A stretch of DNA of 64,000 bases, taken from the NCBI RefSeq assembly GCF_009901955.1, contig NZ_WUTS01000001.1:1337666-1401665 (forward strand), given 5' to 3'. The notes below the pieces were generated by a model. It saw only the letters and a list, made by a program, of their open reading frames with translations. It had not been told where the DNA came from and did not search any database. The DNA is from Halomonas icarae (GTDB lineage: Bacteria; Pseudomonadota; Gammaproteobacteria; Pseudomonadales; Halomonadaceae). A program made the translations under genes and the position numbers. Positions 44,253 through 52,811 of the stretch are shown here, piece after piece; positions within the stretch are counted from its first letter, which is position 1, and every line of letters starts with the position of its first letter.

Positions 44253-45800
44253 TTACGCCCGTTGGGGCGCCAGTGCCTGGGTATGCAGGGCGTTCCCGGC
44301 CGCATCCATCAGGGTGACGGTGAGGATCTCGCTCTCGCCGTCGAGGTCCACCTGGCCGAAGAACTGGTAGCCGTCGGAGGGCGGCAGGTTGGACTGTCCC
44401 GCCGGTGGTGCCTTCTGGAACACCACCTCGGGACCGAAGGTGCCATCCAGCTCGCCGGGCCCGAAGGTGCCGGCGTGGAGAGGACCGCTGACAAACTCCC
44501 AGAAGGGGGCGAACTCCTTGAAGCTGGCGCGTTCGGGTGAGTAGTGGTGGGCGGCGGTGTAGTGCACATCGGCGGTGAGCCACACCACGTTGTGAATGGC
44601 GTCATCGCGGATGGCGCGCAGCAGCTCGGCGATCTCCATCTCACGTCCCAGCGGCTCACCATGGTGATCGTTGGCGATGGCCTCGAAGTGCTCGCCGTCG
44701 CGCACGACCAGCCCGATCGGCATATCGGCGGCGATGATCTTCCAGGTGGCGGTGGAGCGGCGCAGGCCCTCGAGCAGCCAGCGTAGCTGATCCTGCCCCA
44801 GGAAGGTGGCTGCCTCACCCTCGGCCTGCCGGTTGGGACTGTTGGCCGCGCGGTAGGTGCGCATGTCGAGCATGAAGACCTCTAGGCTGGGACCATAGGC
44901 GAAGCGTCGATGGATCCTGCCGGGCGCCTCGGGCAGCTCGCGCAGCGGCATGTACTCGAAGAAGGCACGCCGCGCGCGAGCCGCCAGCAGGCTGGCGTTC
45001 TTCTCGGTGTAGCGGTCGTCGTCGAGGAGTTCGCCCGGGTACCAGTTGTTGGTGGTCTCGTGGTCGTCCCACTGGGCGAGCATGGGGACCTCGGCGTTGA
45101 ACTGGCGAACGTTGGCGTCCATCAGGTTGTAGGCGTACTGGCCGCGGAACTCCCTCAGCGTTTCCGCCACCTTGAGCTTCTCCGGCGTGACCAGGTTGCG
45201 CCAGGTCTCACCGTTGGCCAGCGTCACACTCTCCTTGAGCGGGCCATCGGCGTAGACGGTGTCGCCGGAGTGGATAAAGAAGTCGGGACGCTGTCGGCGC
45301 ATGGTAGCGTAGGTGGTCATGCCGCCGCGCGATTCGTCGATGCCCCAGCCCTGACCGACGGTGTCGCCAGACCAGACGAAGCGCACGTCGCGGCGGGTGG
45401 CGGGCGGTAGGCGCAGCCGGCCGGTGATCGGTTCACTGATGGCGCGATGGTCGTCGAGGGCGGCGAAGCGCACACGGTAGTGAGCGGTATCCATGCCGCC
45501 AAGGCCGGTGACGTCGAGCTTGGCGGTGAGGTCGGTGGCAGGCAGGACCTCGGGCCCCATCAATTGACGAGCGTGACGAAACTCAGGGTTGTCGGCGACT
45601 TCCACCAGCATGCGTGCGGGCCGGTCGGCGCGTGCCCAGAGCATGGCGCGGTCGTGACGCATGTCGCCGCTCATCACGCCGTAGGGCAGTATCGGGCGGC
45701 GGTCCTGGGCCAGCACGATGGAGGGAGCGGCCAGGCAGGCCCCGAGGGTGCTGCCTGCCCTGAGACCGAGCTTGAGGGCATCACGACGAGTGATATTCAT
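44253..45800 (-). CDS. phoD: PhoD-family alkaline phosphatase/phosphodiesterase
   Basis: A 515-residue secreted metallophosphatase. The Tat signal NITRRDALKLG is followed by a hydrophobic core and LAQ cleavage region. The PhoD pattern is clear: VWSGDTVGQGWGID, FFIHSGDTVYADG, QWDDHETTNNW, and VVWLTADVHYTAAHHY, which hold the Asp/His metal ligands. It releases phosphate from mono- and diesters in the periplasm or outside. The ATG at 45800 follows GGAG. Confidence 0.93.
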   Translation of the reverse strand: MNITRRDALKLGLRAGSTLGACLAAPSIVLAQDRRPILPYGVMSGDMRHDRAMLWARADRPARMLVEVADNPEFRHARQLMGPEVLPATDLTAKLDVTGLGGMDTAHYRVRFAALDDHRAISEPITGRLRLPPATRRDVRFVWSGDTVGQGWGIDESRGGMTTYATMRRQRPDFFIHSGDTVYADGPLKESVTLANGETWRNLVTPEKLKVAETLREFRGQYAYNLMDANVRQFNAEVPMLAQWDDHETTNNWYPGELLDDDRYTEKNASLLAARARRAFFEYMPLRELPEAPGRIHRRFAYGPSLEVFMLDMRTYRAANSPNRQAEGEAATFLGQDQLRWLLEGLRRSTATWKIIAADMPIGLVVRDGEHFEAIANDHHGEPLGREMEIAELLRAIRDDAIHNVVWLTADVHYTAAHHYSPERASFKEFAPFWEFVSGPLHAGTFGPGELDGTFGPEVVFQKAPPAGQSNLPPSDGYQFFGQVDLDGESEILTVTLMDAAGNALHTQALAPQRA

Positions 45801-45982
45801 GAGTAACTCCGAGGGTGATGAGGTCGGCCACCGCATCATCCGCGGCGATGATGACAACCTCTTGTCGGCGTCATGACATCTGGCTTTCCTTGTTAAGCCA
45901 TTGATGTTTCGGCGTCAGGCTAACCTTGAAAGTTGGGGTCAAGCTGCGCATAGTCAAAATGATCAAGATTGAGGAGCTCAGC

Positions 45983-46456
45983 TTGCCCCGTTTACGCCAA
46001 TATCTTATCCATGCGGCATGGCTGCTGCTGATGGTCGGGGGAGTGGCGCTGGCTTCCCCGGCTGGGTTGATACTTTCTCAGGGCACCACGAAACGCACCC
46101 TGACGCTGGACGAGGTGGAGGCTGTGCCAACGACCAGCATCGATATGCGGCATCCGGAAGGTTTCGAGGGGCGCTTCGCCGGGGTCTGGCTGGATGATTT
46201 CCTGCGCGAGTATGGCCTGGATTCGGCGCCTCGGGTGCGCTTCGTCGCCCATGATGGCTACACCACCTTTCTGACGCCTGCTCAGCGTCGCGAGAAGGCC
46301 TATCTGCTGGTGACCCGGATCGATGGAGAGCCGCTTACCGTCAGGAGCCATGGGCCCTTCATGCTGGTGGTGCCGGAGGAAGCCGAGGCCGTGATCGAAG
46401 GCAGCGAGCCCATGACACGCTGGATCTGGGCCATTCGCGAGATCAACGTCAGGTGA
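45983..46456 (+). CDS. Periplasmic sulphite-oxidase-like (pterin-domain) protein without Cys
   Basis: A 157-residue protein that begins with a signal peptide (MPRLRQYLIHAAWLLLMVGG if TTG 45983 is used). TTG was chosen for its GAGGAG site; an in-frame ATG at 45959 has none. The mature part resembles a trimmed oxidoreductase molybdopterin-binding domain: FAGVWLDDFLREYGL, VRFVAHDGYTTFL, and SHGPFMLVVPEE. There is no Cys at all, so the usual molybdenum ligand is missing. Its stop overlaps the diguanylate cyclase start (TGATG), suggesting it is a periplasmic ligand sensor for that enzyme. Confidence 0.72.
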   Translation: MPRLRQYLIHAAWLLLMVGGVALASPAGLILSQGTTKRTLTLDEVEAVPTTSIDMRHPEGFEGRFAGVWLDDFLREYGLDSAPRVRFVAHDGYTTFLTPAQRREKAYLLVTRIDGEPLTVRSHGPFMLVVPEEAEAVIEGSEPMTRWIWAIREINVR

Positions 46457-47580
46457 TGTCACGCCTGTGGGCAAGAGGCCTGCTGCTGGCTTATTTGCTG
46501 GTCGTGCTGCTGTGTCTCTCGACCTTCGGGGTCTACTACTCCGAGGCGCGGCGGCTGGTGGGTGCCAACTACGCGGCGATGGTGACCGATCTGGTGCGTG
46601 CCCAGCATGACCCCGATCGATTGCGGCTGATCCTGGAGAGCCTGGTCGAGAGGCCCGACCCTATCTATCTGGAGCAGCTGCGTGATCTGACCTGGAGGAT
46701 CCCACTCAGGATACAGGGGCTTGATAACCACCTGCGGCACAGCGATCTGCCCCCCCAGGATTATCGGCCCTTCGTGGCGGAGCTGGCGGATGCGGAAGGC
46801 CGCCTGTCGGAGCTGGAGCGGGTGATTGACCGTGTGGGCCGCGACAGCACCCTGACACCCCAGGAGGCCCACCTGCTGCGCGAACTGGGGCTGGATATCG
46901 AGGAGTCGCTGGCCTGGTCCTATAGCGAGCTGAATCAACTGCTGCACCAGGCCTCGGCCGATCAGCGGCACTTCATGCAGCGCCTTACCCTGGCTGTCGC
47001 CGTGTTGATGTGGTCACTGCTGGTGGCCATCGGGGGTGTGCTGTTGATGCTGTGGCGTTTGCAGGTGCAGAGCGAGGCGATGCAGCGCCTTAGCCTGACC
47101 GACCAGCTGACCGGACTGGGTAATCGCCGCCGCCTGCTGCAGGAGGCGGAGGGGGCCTTCGCGCGCCGTGAGCGAAGTGATGAGCCTCTCGGCCTGGTCC
47201 TGCTGGATCTGGATCATTTCAAACGCTTCAACGATACCTATGGCCACCCTCAGGGCGATGAGGTCCTGGTGCGGTTTGCCCGGCTGTTGCAGGAGAGTGT
47301 GCGTCGCATGGATGTGGTGGCTCGCATGGGCGGAGAGGAGTTCGCCATTCTGATGCCTCACAGCGACCTCGATGCGGCCCATCGCCTCGCCGATCGCCTG
47401 CTGGAAGCGGTAGGGAAGATGCCCCTGCCTGGAGCGGCGGCCACCGGTGAGCTTAGTGTGAGTATCGGCATCGCCGAGGCGGGCGAACAGGATGACTTCG
47501 ACAGGCTCTATGCCCGCGCCGACCGTCGGCTCTATCGTGCCAAGGAACTCGGCCGCGACCGCGTGGAGTGGGCGACATAG
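46456..47580 (+). CDS. Membrane-bound diguanylate cyclase
   Basis: A 374-residue inner-membrane GGDEF protein. TM1 is about 5-25, a periplasmic helical domain about 26-170, TM2 about 172-195, and the GGDEF domain about 205-370. It has the active motif MGGEEF and an RxxD inhibitory site (RRMD) exactly five residues before it, so the enzyme should make cyclic-di-GMP and be product-inhibited. ATG at 46456 overlaps the preceding stop. The periplasmic pterin-domain-like protein is its likely partner. Confidence 0.92.
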   Translation: MSRLWARGLLLAYLLVVLLCLSTFGVYYSEARRLVGANYAAMVTDLVRAQHDPDRLRLILESLVERPDPIYLEQLRDLTWRIPLRIQGLDNHLRHSDLPPQDYRPFVAELADAEGRLSELERVIDRVGRDSTLTPQEAHLLRELGLDIEESLAWSYSELNQLLHQASADQRHFMQRLTLAVAVLMWSLLVAIGGVLLMLWRLQVQSEAMQRLSLTDQLTGLGNRRRLLQEAEGAFARRERSDEPLGLVLLDLDHFKRFNDTYGHPQGDEVLVRFARLLQESVRRMDVVARMGGEEFAILMPHSDLDAAHRLADRLLEAVGKMPLPGAAATGELSVSIGIAEAGEQDDFDRLYARADRRLYRAKELGRDRVEWAT

Positions 47581-47606
47581 CGAGTGAATCTTCGGGAGAT
47601 GTGTAA

Positions 47607-48209
47607 ATGACGGTTCCGTCTATCGACGAAGCCCCCTTCCAGCAGGTCATGGCGGCGCTCGATGCGCTGCATGCCCAGGACCCTCGCCACGTCACCGTGG
47701 AGGGCGAGAGCGTGCCTCGGGAGCTATGGCATGCCGGGCGCATGAGTGCCTGGTTGGAGCGGTTGCACGACCACCCCGAAGCACGCATGCGGCTGGCCGT
47801 GCGGGGTCAGCATCTGCAGCGCTGGGAGGTACCGCGCAGCGACTATCCCGAGGGCCGGGTGGGCTACCTGACCTGGCGTCGCGATCAGGGGCAGCGCGCC
47901 GGCGCGACCACCGCGGCGCTGATGCGCGAGGCGGGCTATGCAGAAGAGGATGCCGAGGCGGTGGCGCGGATGATTCGCAAGCAGGGGCTGGGGCGAGAGG
48001 CGGGTGCCCAGGCAGTGGAGGACTGTGCCTGCCTGGTCTTCCTGGAGAACTATTTCGCCGACTTCTCCAGGCAGATCGACCATGATCACCTGATCCGCAT
48101 CGTCCAGAAGACCTGGAAGAAGATGTCGCCGCGGGCTCACGAACTGGCGCTTGAACTGCCGATGAGCGAGGAGGCGCGAGCCCTGGTGGAGGAGGCGCTG
48201 GCGGGCTGA
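47607..48209 (+). CDS. DUF4202-family protein
   Basis: A 200-residue cytoplasmic protein of the DUF4202 family, recognised by WHAGRMSAWLERL, RLAVRGQHLQRWEVPRSDYP and VEDCACLVFLENYF. The His/Asp/Glu pattern suggests a metal-dependent helical (HD-like) domain, but no activity is known. It follows the diguanylate cyclase by 26 bases in the same direction and may be cotranscribed. Confidence 0.87.
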   Translation: MTVPSIDEAPFQQVMAALDALHAQDPRHVTVEGESVPRELWHAGRMSAWLERLHDHPEARMRLAVRGQHLQRWEVPRSDYPEGRVGYLTWRRDQGQRAGATTAALMREAGYAEEDAEAVARMIRKQGLGREAGAQAVEDCACLVFLENYFADFSRQIDHDHLIRIVQKTWKKMSPRAHELALELPMSEEARALVEEALAG

Positions 48210-48225
48210 GGCCCGCCGCGCGTGA

Positions 48226-48594
48226 TTAGTCGAGCAGCGGGGCCATGCCGTCCAGGTAGGCCTCGCCGTTGCTGCGTACCCGTTCGCGATCGAAGGCCTC
48301 GGAGCCGAGGTGGACCTCTTCCAGGGTGCCTTCCAGCTGGTAGACCTCCTCGTGGATCCGCCCCAGGGCGTTTTCCATGGTGTAGGAGAGCTGGTGGATC
48401 CTGGCCAGGTCGGCGTCGCTGAGCTCGCCGTCCAGCAGCTCGGCAAGCTCCCGGTTGGCTTCGCTGGCGTTGGCCACGGCCTCGGCCATGGTGTCGGCCG
48501 GCTTGCCGCTGAAGTGCTGGGGCTGGTCGTCGTCGGCCAGGGCGGGGGTGGCCATCAGGCCGGCGAGCAGCAGGGGCAGCAGATGACGCGTCAT
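48226..48594 (-). CDS. DUF6746-family periplasmic protein
   Basis: A 122-residue secreted protein with a signal peptide ending in ATPALA, then a helical mature part containing HFSGKPADTMAEAVAN and IHQLSYTMENALGRIHEEV. It resembles small DUF6746 proteins of Halomonas and relatives. Function unknown. Convergent with the DUF4202 gene. Confidence 0.75.
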   Translation of the reverse strand: MTRHLLPLLLAGLMATPALADDDQPQHFSGKPADTMAEAVANASEANRELAELLDGELSDADLARIHQLSYTMENALGRIHEEVYQLEGTLEEVHLGSEAFDRERVRSNGEAYLDGMAPLLD

Positions 48595-48698
48595 TGGTAG
48601 TTCCTTCTTGCAGAGTAATGAGAATCGGTCGCGTATGCAAACTATGCGCTTTCACGGGCCTCGTCGCAAGGCCCCCTTCGCGACTCCGTTGATCCAGA

Positions 48699-49751
48699 TC
48701 AGGCCGGCGTCAGGCGTATTTCGAGGCTATCTTCGCTCTCGCACGGCTTGCCGTGGCGCAGCGTCAGGCGTCGCTCGGTGAGATTCATGACCACGCCGAA
48801 CAGCGTCTCCATGCGCTCCTCGGCGGGTTGATCGGGATTGAAGTGGCGGCAGATCGACAGCGGATGGTGCTGGTGGTCGGCGAGAACCTCGAACAGCTGG
48901 GTTTCATTCACCGGGGCGTCTTCCGCCAGGCTACCCAGCAGCGTATCCAGGCGCTCCAGGCGAGGGCGTGAGTCGGGGCGCGGGAAGTCCTCGATCTGGC
49001 AGGTCACGGCGGCGTCATAGAGATGGTTGGTGTGGGTGACCGCGCCGCCGCGGGGGGAGAGCACGCCGGGCTCGCCGGGGTGAACCTCGAGGCCCACCGC
49101 CCGGCCATCGGCACTCGCCACCAGGAAGTGCGCCGGAGAACAGACCCGGCTGTCGGTGGCCACCGCCCGGGCGGAGGCCAGGTCGGGGCTCTCGAGTATC
49201 CGGCGCAGCGCCACATGGATCGGCAGCCCCTCGCCGCAGGTGCGGGAACGGATGGCATTGAGGCAGACGCCGATGCCGTGGGCATTCATGCCGATCTTGG
49301 CCACCATGCCGGCCTCGCCGATGCTGACCAGCGGCGGGGCGTCGTCGCCCTCGATATGCAGCGCCACCACATTGTCGAGCTGGTCGGCGCGCCAGTCCCA
49401 GTTCTGGGCTAGCCACTGTGTTTCAGCGCGTTCGAGGGCGAAGGCGGAGCAGCCGCCGCTGGCCTGGGTGAGCGATATCTCGCTGCGGCAGTTGAGGGTC
49501 AGGATATCGGCAAGCTCGAGTCCGGCGCCCTCGGCGATGCCGGCCATCTCTTCGAGAATGGCGGGAAAGCGTTGCTCGATCATGCCGCCGAAGCGCTCGG
49601 CCTGGTGGCGCGCCTGGGGCCAGTCGAGGCCGACGAAGTCCCGGAACAGGCGGTCGTAGACCTCAATGCTGGCGTGGATCAGTGGCGCATGGGCACGACC
49701 GTGCCCCAGGCCGATAGCGCGGCGGCTGCCGCTGAGGTGAGTGATCTGCAT
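48699..49751 (-). CDS. C45 peptidase/acyltransferase (penicillin acyltransferase-like)
   Basis: A 350-residue Ntn-hydrolase of the C45 (acyl-CoA:6-APA acyltransferase) family. Cleavage before Cys101 in ASGGCSAFA would expose the catalytic Cys. NWDWRADQLDNVVALHIEG and GMNAHGIGVCLNAI are family signatures. Bacterial members are amidases of uncertain substrate. No partner gene is evident. Confidence 0.87.
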   Translation of the reverse strand: MQITHLSGSRRAIGLGHGRAHAPLIHASIEVYDRLFRDFVGLDWPQARHQAERFGGMIEQRFPAILEEMAGIAEGAGLELADILTLNCRSEISLTQASGGCSAFALERAETQWLAQNWDWRADQLDNVVALHIEGDDAPPLVSIGEAGMVAKIGMNAHGIGVCLNAIRSRTCGEGLPIHVALRRILESPDLASARAVATDSRVCSPAHFLVASADGRAVGLEVHPGEPGVLSPRGGAVTHTNHLYDAAVTCQIEDFPRPDSRPRLERLDTLLGSLAEDAPVNETQLFEVLADHQHHPLSICRHFNPDQPAEERMETLFGVVMNLTERRLTLRHGKPCESEDSLEIRLTPA

Positions 49752-49803
49752 GGTGACCTCCGCACGCGGATGTGTCGGGTCACTCTAGCATGGGGAGGCG
49801 GGC

Positions 49804-49826
49804 GGGGCCGGCAGGGTGCCGGCCCC
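49804..49826 (-). terminator. GC-rich hairpin after the gltP-type gene
   Basis: GGGGCCGGCA-GGG-TGCCGGCCCC: a perfect 10-bp stem just after the symporter stop. There is no T-run, so termination strength is uncertain. Confidence 0.55.
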
Positions 49827-49833
49827 GGATGGA

Positions 49834-51090
49834 TCAGCTCTTGCGCGGGGCGTTGTAGATGCTCTCGTCGAGCTCGCCTTCGCTCTTGCCGACCAGGGTG
49901 GTGACCATCAGGTCGCCGGCCACGTTCACGCTGGTGCGGGCCATGTCGAGGATGCGGTCGATGCCGGCGATCACGGCGATCGCCTCCAGCGGCAGACCGA
50001 TCTGGGCCATGACGATGGAGAGCATCACCAGGCCGGCACCGGGTACACCGGCGGTGCCGATGGAGGCCAGGGTGCCGGTGACGATGATCATCCCGTAGTC
50101 CATCAGGCTGAGGTCGACGCCGAGCAGCTGGGCGATAAATACCGCGACCACACCCTGATAGATGGCGGTACCGTCCATGTTGATGGTGGCACCGACCGGC
50201 AGCACGAAACCGGAGACACCCTCCGAGACGCCGAGGTTCTTCTGGGCGCAGCGGATGGAGACCGGCAGGGTGCCCGACGAGGAGGCGGAGGAGTAGGCCA
50301 CGACCAGGGCGTCGAGGATGCCCTGCAGGTAGCGCAGCGGATTGAGCTTGCCGATCAGGGCGAGCATGCCGGAGTAGACCACCAGCACATGCAGGATACT
50401 GGCCAGGTAGGCGACTGCGATCACCTTGGCCAACGGTAGCAGCACCTCGAGGCCATAGCTGCCGGCCACATGGGCGATCAGGCCGAAGACGCCGAACGGG
50501 GCGAAGGCCATGACGATACCGGTGAGCTTGTACATCGCCTCGGCGAAGCTGTCGAAGACGCGTACCGCCGGTTCCCCTCTCTCGCCGATCAGGGTCAGCG
50601 AGATGCCCAGGCCGATCGCAAACACGATGATCTGCAGGATATTGCCGCTGGCCAGGGCGCTGACAGGGTTCTGAGGCACCAGGCCGACGATGATCTCCAC
50701 CAGGCTGGGAGCCTCCTTGGCCTCGGCACCGGCCTCGAAGCTCAGCTCCAGGCCGACCCCCGGCTGGAAGATCCAGGAGGCCAGCAGGCCGATGCTGATG
50801 GCGAAGGCGGTGGTGATCAGATAGAGGGCGATGGTGCGGGCCCCGATGCGTCCCATCTTCTGCGGGTCGCGCATGGCGGTGATGCCGACCACCAGGGTCG
50901 AGAACACCAGCGGCACGATCAACATCTTGATGGCGCTGATGAAGATATCGCCGATGGGTTTGAAGACGCTGGCGCTTTCGCCCATCAGGGCGCCGACCAG
51001 CACACCGAGTACCAGGCCGGCCAGGATCTTCTGCCAGAGCGGCGTGCGCCGCCAGAAGTTGCCCCTGGGGCTATGCGAGGATCGGGTCAT
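49834..51090 (-). CDS. Dicarboxylate/amino acid:cation symporter (DAACS, GltP-like)
   Basis: A 418-residue inner-membrane symporter with eight helices and two re-entrant loops. The substrate and cation motifs are intact: AYSSASSSGTLPVSIRCAQ, GATINMDGTAIYQGV and GTAGVPGAGLVML. It imports glutamate, aspartate or C4-dicarboxylates with Na+ or H+. It stands alone behind a 403-base spacer. Confidence 0.93.
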   Translation of the reverse strand: MTRSSHSPRGNFWRRTPLWQKILAGLVLGVLVGALMGESASVFKPIGDIFISAIKMLIVPLVFSTLVVGITAMRDPQKMGRIGARTIALYLITTAFAISIGLLASWIFQPGVGLELSFEAGAEAKEAPSLVEIIVGLVPQNPVSALASGNILQIIVFAIGLGISLTLIGERGEPAVRVFDSFAEAMYKLTGIVMAFAPFGVFGLIAHVAGSYGLEVLLPLAKVIAVAYLASILHVLVVYSGMLALIGKLNPLRYLQGILDALVVAYSSASSSGTLPVSIRCAQKNLGVSEGVSGFVLPVGATINMDGTAIYQGVVAVFIAQLLGVDLSLMDYGMIIVTGTLASIGTAGVPGAGLVMLSIVMAQIGLPLEAIAVIAGIDRILDMARTSVNVAGDLMVTTLVGKSEGELDESIYNAPRKS

Positions 51091-51493
51091 TGCATGACTC
51101 CTTGCCGGATAAATGCAGCTTTATGGTGAACTTGTTATGCAGGGCGGTGATTCTACAGAAAGAAGTTCTGTCGTTTCCGCTACAACGATGCTTTTCACGT
51201 CAACGTTAGGCTGCCTGCTGCAAGGCAGGCCGTGCCGGCGACGGTGTCGTCACGTCAGTCTGTGATGAACCGGAATTACAGGGTGACGAATCATATCGGT
51301 AAACTCCCACAGGTGGGGTTGCCTGGCTCAGTACCCGCAGGTGGGGTTGCCTGGCTCAGTATAGGTGCCACTTCGCCACCCTGAGGGGCCGAGCGTTGGC
51401 TGGGCAGACTTGAGTTTTTTCCTTTGCCCTTCCAGATTTAGGGGGTGTGGCATCCTTGCAAACCATCCTTGAAAACCAAGCGAGACGAACAAT
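51091..51493. other. 403-base divergent spacer
   Basis: No gene seen. It must hold promoters for the symporter (minus) and the binding protein (plus). It contains ACAGAA-N5-TTCTGT (51155-51171), a hairpin GCCTGC-N6-GCAGGC (51213-51230) and a 24-base direct repeat (51310-51361). Confidence 0.55.
51310..51361. repeat. 24-base direct repeat, 28-base period
   Basis: The unit CAGGTGGGGTTGCC followed by TGGCTCAGTA occurs at 51310-51333 and 51338-51361, separated by CCCG. It is 130 bases upstream of the binding-protein gene; it may be an operator pair or a recent duplication. Confidence 0.85.
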
Positions 51494-52714
51494 ATGAATA
51501 AGAGCCCGGTACAGAAGAGTCTGGTAGCGATGGCGGTGGCGGCTTCCGCCCTGGCCATGGGGTCGGCCCAGGCCGAGGTGAAGGTTGGCTTCCTGGGCGG
51601 CTTCACCGGTCCGATCGAGACCCTCACTCCACCGGTCTATGATGCGGCGCAGCTGGCCATTCAGCATGTCAACGAGCAGGGCGGCGTGCTGGGCGGTGAG
51701 CAGATCAGCATGCCCAGCGGCGATACCACTTGCTCCGATGCCTCGGCGGCCTCCAACGCGGCCGACCGCCTGGTCAACAGCGAGCAGGTCACGGCCATCG
51801 TCGGTGCCCTGTGCACCGGTGCCACGATTGCCGCGGCCAACAACGCCGCCATTCCGGGTGGGGTGGTGATGGTCTCGCCGGCCTCCACGGCGCCGGCGGT
51901 GACCGAGCTGGACGACAACGACCTGGTATTCCGTACCGTGCCCTCCGATGCCTTCCAGGGTGAGGCGCTGGCCAAGATGCTGCTGGAGAAGGGCATCGAT
52001 GAGGTCGCGGTCACCTACGTGAACAACGACTACGGGCGCGGCCTGGCCGATGCCTTCGTGGCCACCTATGAGGCCGAGGGCGGCACGGTGGCCGAGAACC
52101 TGGCCCACGAGGACAACCGCGCCGACTACCGCTCCGAGCTGGGTACGCTCTCGGCCACCGGGGTCCCGGATCTGGTAGTGCTGGCCTATGGCGATACCTC
52201 CGGCCAGACCGTGGTTCGCCAGGCCTACGAGAGCGGCATGTTCAACCGCTATATCGGCGCCGATGGCATGGTGATCTCGGGGCTGCTCGATGGCGTGGGT
52301 GAGGAGGTGTTGAACGACAGCTTTATCGCCACGCGGCCGGGCAACCCCGACAGCCCCGGCACCGAGCGCTTCGTCGAACTGGCCGAGGCGGGGGCTATCT
52401 CCCACGAGGCGGTATTCGCCGGCCAGGGCTACGACGCCGCCTTCCTGCTGGCGCTGGCCATCGAGCAGAACGGCAGCGCCGAGCGCGAGGGCCTCTCCGA
52501 GGCGCTGCGCAGCGTCTCCTCCGCCCCGGGCGAGGTGATCCTGCCCGGCGAGTGGGAGAAGGCCGTGGAGTTGATCGCCGCCGGTGAGGAGATCAACTAC
52601 GAAGGCGCCTCGGGCAGCCATGAGTTCGACGAGAAGGGCGACGTGCCGGGCATCGTCGAGGAGATGGCGGTCGAGGACGGCAAGTTCGTCAGCAAGGGCT
52701 TCCTGGACAAGTAA
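51494..52714 (+). CDS. Branched-chain amino acid-type ABC substrate-binding protein
   Basis: A 406-residue type I periplasmic binding protein (LivJ/K-like). The signal peptide ends in GSAQA. Typical segments are VKVGFLGGFTGPIETL, AIVGALCTGATIAAAN, MVSPASTAPAVTELDD and VTYVNNDYGRGLADAF. It converges on the livM-H-F-G genes, which are in the opposite orientation; the pair most likely makes one importer. The ligand may be an amino acid or an amide-like compound. Confidence 0.9.
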   Translation: MNKSPVQKSLVAMAVAASALAMGSAQAEVKVGFLGGFTGPIETLTPPVYDAAQLAIQHVNEQGGVLGGEQISMPSGDTTCSDASAASNAADRLVNSEQVTAIVGALCTGATIAAANNAAIPGGVVMVSPASTAPAVTELDDNDLVFRTVPSDAFQGEALAKMLLEKGIDEVAVTYVNNDYGRGLADAFVATYEAEGGTVAENLAHEDNRADYRSELGTLSATGVPDLVVLAYGDTSGQTVVRQAYESGMFNRYIGADGMVISGLLDGVGEEVLNDSFIATRPGNPDSPGTERFVELAEAGAISHEAVFAGQGYDAAFLLALAIEQNGSAEREGLSEALRSVSSAPGEVILPGEWEKAVELIAAGEEINYEGASGSHEFDEKGDVPGIVEEMAVEDGKFVSKGFLDK

Positions 52715-52749
52715 GTCCGCTCTCGGTGTTGATATCCACACCCTGAAAG

Positions 52750-52783
52750 CATCGGCCCCGGCGGGAAACCGCCGGGGCCGATG
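52750..52783. terminator. Bidirectional terminator between binding protein and livM
   Basis: A perfect 15-bp stem (CATCGGCCCCGGCGG and complement) with a GAAA loop, followed by TGTTTGTATT on the plus strand. It lies between convergent genes and can serve both. Confidence 0.85.
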
Positions 52784-52811
52784 TGTTTGTATTGCTTACA
52801 GCTTATGGCCA

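Noticed and set aside
44178..44540. Plus-strand frame opening with a hydrophobic segment (MFELPLLIAIAALIGAAL) opposite the phoD end
   Set aside because: The membrane-like start is suggestive, but most of the frame is antisense to phoD and no ribosome site is evident.
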